64,000 nucleotides of DNA. Source: Prostheceraeus crozeri (lineage: Eukaryota; Platyhelminthes; Polycladida; Euryleptidae). The stretch is taken from NCBI GenBank assembly GCA_907163375.1, contig CAJQUW010003049.1:148478-212477 (forward strand), written 5' to 3'. This document shows, one piece after another, positions 23,429 through 33,700 of the stretch. The notes under the pieces were generated by a model that saw only the letters and a list, made by a program, of their open reading frames with translations, had not been told where the DNA came from and ran no database searches. Made by a program: the position numbers and the translations under genes. Every line of letters starts with the position of its first letter. Position 1 is the stretch's first letter.

Positions 23429-23535
23429 ATGGGACAAGACATGATAGAGCCTCCACGCGCTTTGCCCTGGGCAGTCTTCGGACTGGCGAATACTATCATT
23501 AAGTTGAATCTGCTATCAGTCAACTTGAACGTTGC
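23429..23535 (+). repeat. 107-bp direct repeat, copy A
   Basis: It matches 23905-24011 with four substitutions. It contains CAGTC-TTCG-GACTG (23472-23485) and a CTAT hairpin. It lies immediately upstream of the TATA box of the 88-codon ORF. Confidence 0.9.
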
Positions 23536-23550
23536 GTCGCGTTAGAGGGG

Positions 23551-23558
23551 TATATAAA
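23551..23558 (+). promoter_or_regulatory. TATA box of the 88-codon ORF (left)
   Basis: TATATAAA lies 39 nt upstream of the ATG and is followed by three TCATTTC repeats at 23569-23584. The third TCATTT begins 28 nt after the TATA start, the same spacing as in the outer promoter. The implied 5' UTR is short. It follows the first copy of a 107-bp direct repeat. Confidence 0.6.
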
Positions 23559-23589
23559 CCACTGCCTCTCATTTCATTTCATTTCAATC

Positions 23590-23856
23590 ATGCAGACGCC
23601 GAACAGTCAAGTCAGCTCTCCTCGCGGACCGCAGTTAAGGCCGCGAAATTTATTTGAGGAGTTTGTCAGGCTAGAGGAGCAAGACAGAGTTTTTAATAAT
23701 CTTGCTCGGATTGGCAATCCGATGACAGCAACTGCTGTCAATCCAACGGAATGGCGCTACATTCCACTTTTTAGCCATGTGCCAGCTAGTGTGGAAGTCG
23801 ACAGTGCTACCAAAGAGAGAGTCAAAGACTCTCTCAGCAGAATTGGTAGGGTGTAA
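23590..23856 (+). CDS. 88-residue hypothetical protein (left arm copy)
   Basis: I do not recognise the family. The product starts MQTPNSQVSSPRGPQLRPRN, then an acidic helix-like stretch (LFEEFVRLEEQDRVFNNLAR), a middle part with NPTEWRYIPLFSHV and a charged tail ending in LSRIGRV. There is no signal peptide, membrane segment or zinc motif. Support for it being real is the ATG start, the well-placed TATA box and initiator-like repeats, an identical copy in the other arm, and position between two 107-bp direct repeats. A near-donor GTAGGG close to the 3' end leaves splicing possible. The first AATAAA downstream lies in the minisatellite at about 24750. It could still be chance in a structured-RNA locus. 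Confidence 0.5.
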   Translation: MQTPNSQVSSPRGPQLRPRNLFEEFVRLEEQDRVFNNLARIGNPMTATAVNPTEWRYIPLFSHVPASVEVDSATKERVKDSLSRIGRV

Positions 23857-23904
23857 GATGACGTTACTCCCGAGAACGAACCATCGGCTCTCTTAAGGGC
23901 CACC

Positions 23905-24011
23905 ATGGGGCAAGACATGATAGAACCTCCTCGCGGTTTGCCCTGGGCAGTCTTCGGACTGGCGAATACTATCATTAAGTTGAATCTGCTATCAGTCAAC
24001 TTGAACGTTGC
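23905..24011 (+). repeat. 107-bp direct repeat, copy B
   Basis: Second copy at an offset of exactly 476 bp, after the ORF and immediately before structured module copy 3. The pair therefore brackets the promoter and ORF. It is mirrored in the right arm. Confidence 0.9.
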
Positions 24012-24021
24012 AAATGAAGTT

Positions 24022-24201
24022 CGGTGTAATACTTCCTTTCGACGGGCGTTCCTGTAAAGGGCGGCGGTGAAACCCGTAGCTATGTATATCGCAAGGGACA
24101 TTCGGCAATGGTCAATCTTGTTAAACCTCTCTGCGTCATGTTTGCAAGTGATTGCCTCTGTCTCAACGTAGTATGCATTCGCGCCAGGGCGACATTTAGC
24201 C
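24022..24201 (+). ncRNA. Structured module copy 3
   Basis: GTGTAATACTTCCTTTCGAC, GGCGTTCCTG, GGGCGGCGG and CCCGTAG, then TCATGTTTGC, CTCAACGTAGTATGC and CGCGCCAGG, in the same order as copies 1 and 2. It lies just after the second 107-bp direct repeat. The mirror of all modules is on the minus strand of the right arm at 70815 minus these positions. Confidence 0.45.
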
Positions 24202-24348
24202 AACTGTCGAAGGTTGCCTAAAACTTTCCATTGCATACGTTATGAGAACCATGAGTTCTACCTGTCTCTATCAATGAGACGAATTGATGAATGGAATGAA
24301 ATGGGAGGACACTCACGCGCCACACGCAGCATAACACACTTCTCTCTT

Positions 24349-24740
24349 CCGTAGTCTAACAAGCTCTTTACACATGGATCGCAGTCGATTGCTATCCCTG
24401 TATCAGAAGTGTAAGCTATCTTAATTTATTTGACACTATTTCATCTACCATCATCGTCCATATGAAATGTTTTAAGATTTACAAGTTAGACTAAGCGTGC
24501 TACTATTTCCAAATGAAAAAGTATACATGGTTAAATCATCCACTTAAGCCCATCCGTAGTCTAACAAGCTCTTTACACATGGATCGCAGTCGATTGCTAT
24601 CCCTGTATCAGAAGTGTAAGCTATCTTAATTTATTTGACACTATTTCATCTACCATCATCGTCCATATGAAATGTTTTAAGATTTACAAGTTAGACTAAG
24701 CGTTCTACTATTTGTAAATGAAAGATATAGTTTCAACAGT
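24349..24740 (+). repeat. 205-bp tandem duplication leading into the minisatellite (left)
   Basis: CCGTAGTCTAACAAGCTC starts at 24349 and again at 24554. The copies run about 160 bp alike through CATATGAAATGTTTTAAGAT, ACAAGTTAGACTAAGCG and CTACTATTT. The second copy passes directly into the first minisatellite monomers, suggesting that the monomer arose here. Confidence 0.85.
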
Positions 24741-27700
24741 TTACAGATTGAAAATAAAGTTTCAATAGTGTGTGTGTGTGTATGTTAAGAATAAAGTTTT
24801 ATCTGTTTGTATGTTAGAAATAGAATGAAGTTTCACCAGTTTACAAGTTAAGAATAAAGTTCTATCTGTTTATATGTTAGAAATAAAATAAAGTTTCAAC
24901 AGTTTACAAGTTAAAATTAAAGCTTCAACAATTACAAGTTAAAAATAAAACTTCAAAAGTTTACCAGTTAGAAATAAAGTTTCATCAGTTTACAAGTTAA
25001 AACTAATGTTTCAATAGTGTATGTATGTTAAGAATAAAGTTAGAACAGTTTACAAGCTGAAATAAAGTTTTAATAGTGTACACGTTGGAAATAAAGTTTT
25101 AATAGTTTATGTGCTTCAAAATAGAGTTATAACAGTTTATATGTTAGAAATAAAGTTTCAACAGTCTACAAGTTAAAAATAAAATTATAACTGTTTCAAG
25201 AGTTTACAAGTTAGAAATTAAGTTTCAATGGTGTATGCGTCAGAAATAAAGTTTTAGCTGTTTGTATATCAAAATAAAGTTTCAAGAGTTTACAAGTTAG
25301 AAATAAAATGAAGGTTCACCAGTTTACAAGTTAAGAATGAAGTTCTATCTGTTTGTATGTTAGAAATAAAACAAAGTTTCAACCGTTAACAAGTTAAAAA
25401 TAAAGTTTTAAGAGTTACAAGTTAAAACTAATGTTTCAATAGTGTGTGTATGTTAAGAATAAAGTTTTATCTGTTTGTATGTTAGAAATAGAATAAAGTT
25501 TCAATAGTTTCCAAGTTAAAAATAAAGTTTCAATAGTTTACAAGTTTTAAAATAAAGTTTAAATAGTGTGCAAGATAAAAAATAAAGTTTGAACAGTTTA
25601 CAAGCTGAAATAAAGTTTTAATAGTGTACACGTTGGAAATAAAGTTTTAATAGTTTATGTGCTTCAAAATAGAGTTATAACAGTTTATATGTTAGAAATA
25701 AAATGAAGTTTCATCAGTTTACAAGTTAAGAATAAAGTTCTATCTGTTTGTATGTTAGAAATAAAACAAAGTTTCAACCGTTTACAAGTTAAAATAAAGT
25801 TTCAACAGTTTACAAGTTAAAATTAAAGCTTCAACAATTACAAGTTAAAAATAAAACTTCAAAAGTTTACCAGTTAGAAATAAAGTTTCATCAGTTTACA
25901 AGTCAAAATAAAGTTTCAACAGATTATAAGTTAAAAGAAAAGTTCCAATAGTATGTGCATTAGAAATAACGTTTCAGCTGTTTGTATGTTAGAAATAAGA
26001 TAAAGTTTCAATTGTGTGTACGTTAGAAATAAAGTTCTATCTGTTTCTATGATAGAAATAAAAAAAAGTTTCAACCGTTAACAAGTTAAAAATAAAGTTT
26101 TAAGAGTTTACAAGTTAAAACTAATGTTTCAATAGTGTATGTATGTTAAGAATAAAGTTAGAACAGTTTACAAGCTGAAATAAAGTTTTAATAGTGTACA
26201 CGTTGGAAATAAAGTTTTAATAGTTTATGTGCTTCAAAATGGAGTTATAACAGTTTATATGTTAGAAATAAAATGAAGTTTCATCAGTTTACAAGTTAAG
26301 AATAAAGTTCTATCTGTTTGTATGTTAGAAATAAAACAAAGTTTCAACCGTTAACAAGTTAAAAATAAAGTTTTAAGAGTTTACAAGTTAAACTAATGTT
26401 TCAATAGTGTGTGTATGTTAAGAATAAAGTTTTATCTGTTTGTATGTTAGAAATAGAATGAAGTTTCACCAGTTTACAAGTTACGAATAAAGTTCTATCT
26501 CTTTAAGTTTATAAGTTAAGAATAAAGTTCTATCTGTTTATATGTTAGAAATAGAATGAAGTTTCACCAGTTTACAAGTTAAGAATAAAGTTCTATCTGT
26601 TTATATGTTAGAAATAAAATAAAGTTTCAACAGTCTACAAGTTAAAAATAAAATTATAACTGTTTCAAGAGTTTACAAGTTAGAAATTAAGTTTCAATGG
26701 TGTATGCGTTAGAAATAAAGTTTTAGCTGTTTGTATATCAAAATAAAGTTTCAAGAGTTTACAAGTTAGAAATAAAATGAAGGTTCACCAGTTTACAAGT
26801 TAAGAATGAAGTTCTATCTGTTTGTATGTTAGAAATAAAACAAAGTTTCAACCGTTAACAAGTTAAAAATAAAGTTTTAAGAGTTACAAGTTAAACTAAT
26901 GTTTCAATAGTGTGTGTATGTTAAGAATAAAGTTTTATCTGTTTGTATGTTAGAAATAGAATGAAGTTTCACCAGTTTACAAGTTAAGAATAAAGTTCTA
27001 TCTGTTTATATGTTAGAAATAAAATAAAGTTTCAATAGTTTGCAAGTTAAAAATAAAGTTTCAACCGTTAACAAGTTAAAAATAAAGTTTTAAGAGTTTA
27101 CAAGTTAAACTAATGTTTCAATAGTGTGTGTATGTTAAGAATAAAGTTTTATCTGTTTGTATGTTAGAAATAGAATAAAGTTTCAATAGTTTCCAAGTTA
27201 AAAATAAAGTTTCAATAGTTTACAAGTTTTAAAATAAAGTTTAAATAGTGTGCAAGATAAAAAATAAAGTTTGAACAGTTTACAAGCTGAAATAAAGTTT
27301 TAATAGTGTACACGTTGGAAATAAAGTTTTAATAGTTTATGTGCTTCAAAATAGAGTTATAACAGTTTATATGTTAGAAATAAAATGAAGTTTCATCAGT
27401 TTACAAGTTAAGAATAAAGTTCTATCTGTTTGTATGTTAGAAATAAAACAAAGTTTCAACCGTTTACAAGTTAAAATAAAGTTTCAACAGTTTACAAGTT
27501 AAAATTAAAGCTTCAACAATTACAAGTTAAAAATAAAACTTCAAAAGTTTACCAGTTAGAAATAAAGTTTCATCAGTTTACAAGTCAAAATAAAGTTTCA
27601 ACAGATTATAAGTTAAAAGAAAAGTTCCAATAGTATGTGCATTAGAAATAACGTTTCAGCTGTTTGTATGTTAGAAATAAGATAAAGTTTCAATTGTGTG

Positions 27701-30700
27701 TACGTTAGAAATAAAGTTCTATCTGTTTCTATGATAGAAATAAAAAAAAGTTTCAACCGTTAACAAGTTAAAAATAAAGTTTTAAGAGTTTACAAGTTAA
27801 AACTAATGTTTCAATAGTGTATGTATGTTAAGAATAAAGTTAGAACAGTTTACAAGCTGAAATAAAGTTTTAATAGTGTACACGTTGGAAATAAAGTTTT
27901 AATAGTTTATGTGCTTCAAAATGGAGTTATAACAGTTTATATGTTAGAAATAAAATGAAGTTTCATCAGTTTACAAGTTAAGAATAAAGTTCTATCTGTT
28001 TGTATGTTAGAAATAAAACAAAGTTTCAACCGTTAACAAGTTAAAAATAAAGTTTTAAGAGTTTACAAGTTAAACTAATGTTTCAATAGTGTGTGTATGT
28101 TAAGAATAAAGTTTTATCTGTTTGTATGTTAGAAATAGAATGAAGTTTCACCAGTTTACAAGTTACGAATAAAGTTCTATCTCTTTAAGTTTATAAGTTA
28201 AGAATAAAGTTCTATCTGTTTATATGTTAGAAATAGAATGAAGTTTCACCAGTTTACAAGTTAAGAATAAAGTTCTATCTGTTTATATGTTAGAAATAAA
28301 ATAAAGTTTCAACAGTCTACAAGTTAAAAATAAAATTATAACTGTTTCAAGAGTTTACAAGTTAGAAATTAAGTTTCAATGGTGTATGCGTTAGAAATAA
28401 AGTTTTAGCTGTTTGTATATCAAAATAAAGTTTCAAGAGTTTACAAGTTAGAAATAAAATGAAGGTTCACCAGTTTACAAGTTAAGAATGAAGTTCTATC
28501 TGTTTGTATGTTAGAAATAAAACAAAGTTTCAACCGTTAACAAGTTAAAAATAAAGTTTTAAGAGTTACAAGTTAAACTAATGTTTCAATAGTGTGGTAT
28601 GTTAAGAATAAAGTTTTATCTGTTTGTATGTTAGAAATAGAATGAAGTTTCACCAGTTTACAAGTTAAGAATAAAGTTCTATCTGTTTATATGTTAGAAA
28701 TAAAATAAAGTTTCAATAGTTTGCAAGTTAAAAATAAAGTTTCAACCGTTAACAAGTTAAAAATAAAGTTTTAAGAGTTTACAAGTTAAACTAATGTTTC
28801 AATAGTGTGTGTATGTTAAGAATAAAGTTTTATCTGTTTGTATGTTAGAAATAGAATGAAGTTTCACCAGTTTACAAGTTACGAATAAAGTTTTATCTCT
28901 TTAAGTTTATAAGTTAAGAATAAAGTTCTATCTGTTTATATGTTAGAAATAGAATGAAGTTTCACCAGTTTACAAGTTAAGAATAAAGTTCTATCTGTTT
29001 ATATGTTAGAAATAAAATAAAGTTTCAACAGTCTACAAGTTAAAAATAAAATTATAACTGTTTCAAGAGTTTACAAGTTAGAAATTAAGTTTCAATGGTG
29101 TATGCGTTAGAAATAAAGTTTTAGCTGTTTGTATATCAAAATAAAGTTTCAAGAGTTTACAAGTTAGAAATAAAATGAAGGTTCACCAGTTTACAAGTTA
29201 AGAATGAAGTTCTATCTGTTTGTATGTTAGAAATAAAACAAAGTTTCAACCGTTAACAAGTTAAAAATAAAGTTTTAAGAGTTACAAGTTAAAACTAATG
29301 TTTCAATAGTGTGTGTGTATGTTAAGAATAAAGTTTTATCTGTTTGTATGTTAGAAATAGAATGAAGTTTCACCAGTTTACAAGTTAAGAATAAAGTTCT
29401 ATCTGTTTATATGTTAGAAATAAAATAAAGTTTCAATAGTTTGCAAGTTAAAAATAAAGTTTCAACCGTTAACAAGTTAAAAATAAAGTTTTAAGAGTTT
29501 ACAAGTTAAACTAATGTTTCAATAGTGTGTGTATGTTAAGAATAAAGTTTTATCTGTTTGTATGTTAGAAATATAATGAAGTTTCACCAGTTTACAAGTT
29601 ACGAATAAAGTTCTATCTCTTTAAGTTTATAAGTTAAGAATAAAGTTCTATCTGTTTATATGTTAGAAATAGAATGAAGTTTCACCAGTTTGCAAGTTAA
29701 GAATAAAGTTCTATCTGTTTATATGTTAGAAATAAAATAAAGTTTCAACAGTCTACAAGTTAAAAATAAAATTATAACTGTTTCAAGAGTTTACAAGTTA
29801 GAAATTAAGTTTCAATGGTGTATGCGTTAGAAATAAAGTTTTAGCTGTTTGTATATCAAAATAAAGTTTCAAGAGTTTACAAGTTAGAAATAAAATGAAG
29901 GTTCACCAGTTTACAAGTTAAGAATGAAGTTCTATCTGTTTGTATGTTAGAAATAAAACAAAGTTTCAACCGTTAACAAGTTAAAAATAAAGTTTTAAGA
30001 GTTACAAGTTAAAACTAATGTTTCAATAGTGTGTGTGTATGTTAAGAATAAAGTTTTATCTGTTTGTATGTTAGAAATAGAATGAAGTTTCACCAGTTTA
30101 CAAGTTAAGAATAAAGTTCTATCTGTTTATATGTTAGAAATAAAATAAAGTTTCAATAGTTTGCAAGTTAAAAATAAAGTTTCAACCGTTAACAAGTTAA
30201 AAATAAAGTTTTAAGAGTTTACAAGTTAAACTAATGTTTCAATAGTGTGTGTATGTTAAGAATAAAGTTTTATCTGTTTGTATGTTAGAAATATAATGAA
30301 GTTTCACCAGTTTACAAGTTACGAATAAAGTTCTATCTCATTAAGTTTATAAGTTAAGAATAAAGTTCTATCTGTTTATATGTTAGAAATAGAATGAAGT
30401 TTCACCAGTTTACAAGTTAAGAATAAAGTTTCAACAGTCTACAAGTTAAAAGTAAAATTATAACTGTTTCAAGAGTTTACAAGTTAGAAATTAAGTTTCA
30501 ATGGTGTATGCGTTAGAAATAAAGTTTTAGCTGTTTGTATATCAAAATAAAGTTTCAAGAGTTTACAAGTTAGAAATAAAATGAAGGTTCACCAGTTTAC
30601 AAGTTAAGAATGAAGTTCTATCCGTTTGTATGTTAGAAATAAAACAAAGTTTCAACCGTTAACAAGTTAAAAATAAAGTTTTAAGAGTTACAAGTTAAAA

Positions 30701-33700
30701 CTAATGTTTCAATAGTGTGTGTGTATGTTAAGAATAAAGTTTTATCTGTTTGTATGTTAGAAATAGAATGAAGTTTCACCAGTTTACAAGTTAAGAATAA
30801 AGTTCTATCTGTTTATATGTTAGAAATAAAATAAAGTTTCAATAGTTTGCAAGTTAAAAATAAAGTTTCAACCGTTAACAAGTTAAAAATAAAGTTTTAA
30901 GAGTTTACAAGTTAAACTAATGTTTCAATAGTGTGTGTATGTTAAGAATAAAGTTTTATCTGTTTGTATGTTAGAAATAGAATGAAGTTTCACCAGTTTA
31001 CAAGTTACGAATAAAGTTTTATCTCTTTAAGTTTATAAGTTAAGAATAAAGTTCTATCTGTTTATATGTTAGAAATAGAATGAAGTTTCACCAGTTTACA
31101 AGTTAAGAATAAAGTTCTATCTGTTTATATGTTAGAAATAAAATAAAGTTTCAACAGTCTACAAGTTAAAAATAAAATTATAACTGTTTCAAGAGTTTAC
31201 AAGTTAGAAATTAAGTTTCAATGGTGTATGCGTTAGAAATAAAGTTTTAGCTGTTTGTATATCAAAATAAAGTTTCAAGAGTTTACAAGTTAGAAATAAA
31301 ATGAAGGTTCACCAGTTTACAAGTTAAGAATGAAGTTCTATCTGTTTGTATGTTAGAAATAAAACAAAGTTTCAACCGTTAACAAGTTAAAAATAAAGTT
31401 TTAAGAGTTACAAGTTAAAACTAATGTTTCAATAGTGTGTGTGTATGTTAAGAATAAAGTTTTATCTGTTTGTATGTTAGAAATAGAATGAAGTTTCACC
31501 AGTTTACAAGTTAAGAATAAAGTTCTATCTGTTTATATGTTAGAAATAAAATAAAGTTTCAATAGTTTGCAAGTTAAAAATAAAGTTTCAACCGTTAACA
31601 AGTTAAAAATAAAGTTTTAAGAGTTTACAAGTTAAACTAATGTTTCAATAGTGTGTGTATGTTAAGAATAAAGTTTTATCTGTTTGTATGTTAGAAATAT
31701 AATGAAGTTTCACCAGTTTACAAGTTACGAATAAAGTTCTATCTCTTTAAGTTTATAAGTTAAGAATAAAGTTCTATCTGTTTATATGTTAGAAATAGAA
31801 TGAAGTTTCACCAGTTTGCAAGTTAAGAATAAAGTTCTATCTGTTTATATGTTAGAAATAAAATAAAGTTTCAACAGTCTACAAGTTAAAAATAAAATTA
31901 TAACTGTTTCAAGAGTTTACAAGTTAGAAATTAAGTTTCAATGGTGTATGCGTTAGAAATAAAGTTTTAGCTGTTTGTATATCAAAATAAAGTTTCAAGA
32001 GTTTACAAGTTAGAAATAAAATGAAGGTTCACCAGTTTACAAGTTAAGAATGAAGTTCTATCTGTTTGTATGTTAGAAATAAAACAAAGTTTCAACCGTT
32101 AACAAGTTAAAAATAAAGTTTTAAGAGTTACAAGTTAAAACTAATGTTTCAATAGTGTGTGTGTATGTTAAGAATAAAGTTTTATCTGTTTGTATGTTAG
32201 AAATAGAATGAAGTTTCACCAGTTTACAAGTTAAGAATAAAGTTCTATCTGTTTATATGTTAGAAATAAAATAAAGTTTCAATAGTTTGCAAGTTAAAAA
32301 TAAAGTTTCAACCGTTAACAAGTTAAAAATAAAGTTTTAAGAGTTTACAAGTTAAACTAATGTTTCAATAGTGTGTGTATGTTAAGAATAAAGTTTTATC
32401 TGTTTGTATGTTAGAAATATAATGAAGTTTCACCAGTTTACAAGTTACGAATAAAGTTCTATCTCATTAAGTTTATAAGTTAAGAATAAAGTTCTATCTG
32501 TTTATATGTTAGAAATAGAATGAAGTTTCACCAGTTTACAAGTTAAGAATAAAGTTTCAACAGTCTACAAGTTAAAAGTAAAATTATAACTGTTTCAAGA
32601 GTTTACAAGTTAGAAATTAAGTTTCAATGGTGTATGCGTTAGAAATAAAGTTTTAGCTGTTTGTATATCAAAATAAAGTTTCAAGAGTTTACAAGTTAGA
32701 AATAAAATGAAGGTTCACCAGTTTACAAGTTAAGAATGAAGTTCTATCCGTTTGTATGTTAGAAATAAAACAAAGTTTCAACCGTTAACAAGTTAAAAAT
32801 AAAGTTTTAAGAGTTACAAGTTAAAACTAATGTTTCAATAGTGTGTGTGTATGTTAAGAATAAAGTTTTATCTGTTTGTATGTTAGAAATAGAATGAAGT
32901 TTCACCAGTTTACAAGTTAAGAATAAAGTTCTATCTGTTTATATGTTAGAAATAAAATAAAGTTTCAATAGTTTGCAAGTTAAAAATAAAGTTTCAACCG
33001 TTAACAAGTTAAAAATAAAGTTTTAAGAGTTTACAAGTTAAACTAATGTTTCAATAGTGTGTGTATGTTAAGAATAAAGTTTTATCTGTTTGTATGTTAG
33101 AAATAGAATGAAGTTTCACCAGTTTACAAGTTACGAATAAAGTTCTATCTCTTTAAGTTTATAAGTTAAGAATAAAGTTCTATCTGTTTATATGTTAGAA
33201 ATAGAATGAAGTTTCACCAGTTTACAAGTTAAGAATAAAGTTCTATCTGTTTATATGTTAGAAATAAAATAAAGTTTCAACAGTCTACAAGTTAAAAATA
33301 AAATTATAACTGTTTCAAGAGTTTACAAGTTAGAAATTAAGTTTCAATGGTGTATGCGTTAGAAATAAAGTTTTAGCTGTTTGTATATCAAAATAAAGTT
33401 TCAAGAGTTTACAAGTTAGAAATAAAATGAAGGTTCACCAGTTTACAAGTTAAGAATGAAGTTCTATCTGTTTGTATGTTAGAAATAAAACAAAGTTTCA
33501 ACCGTTAACAAGTTAAAAATAAAGTTTTAAGAGTTACAAGTTAAACTAATGTTTCAATAGTGTGTGTATGTTAAGAATAAAGTTTTATCTGTTTGTATGT
33601 TAGAAATAGAATGAAGTTTCACCAGTTTACAAGTTAAGAATAAAGTTCTATCTGTTTATATGTTAGAAATAAAATAAAGTTCCAATAGTTTGCAAGTTAA

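Larger units (their letters stand above)
22646..24002 (+). other. Six hairpins sharing a CTAT loop with changing stems
   Basis: GCTTG-CTAT-CAAGC (22646-22659), AAATCTG-CTAT-CAGATTT (22715-22732), CCTG-CTAT-CAGG (22991-23002), TCTCTTG-CTAT-CAAGAGA (23032-23049), and twice CTG-CTAT-CAG extended by AAGTTGA/TCAACTT with an AT bulge (23501-23526 and 23977-24002). The loop is constant while both stem sides change together, as expected for a conserved RNA stem-loop or a paired protein-binding site. Confidence 0.6.

Noticed and set aside
22407-24201. Known self-cleaving ribozyme (hammerhead or HDV-like) in the modules
   Set aside because: I looked for CTGATGA...GAAA and HDV-type nested pairing and could not assemble a complete core; isolated GGGCAAC and GATGAG words are not enough.
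23757-24236. 159-codon minus-strand frame (and its mirror at 46579-47058)
   Set aside because: It runs antisense across the 88-codon ORF end, a direct repeat and structured module 3. It has no promoter-like context and no family resemblance; hairpin symmetry tends to leave antisense frames open.
24390-24410. Seventh CTAT hairpin at GATTGCTATCCC
   Set aside because: The loop word is present but the flanks do not pair.
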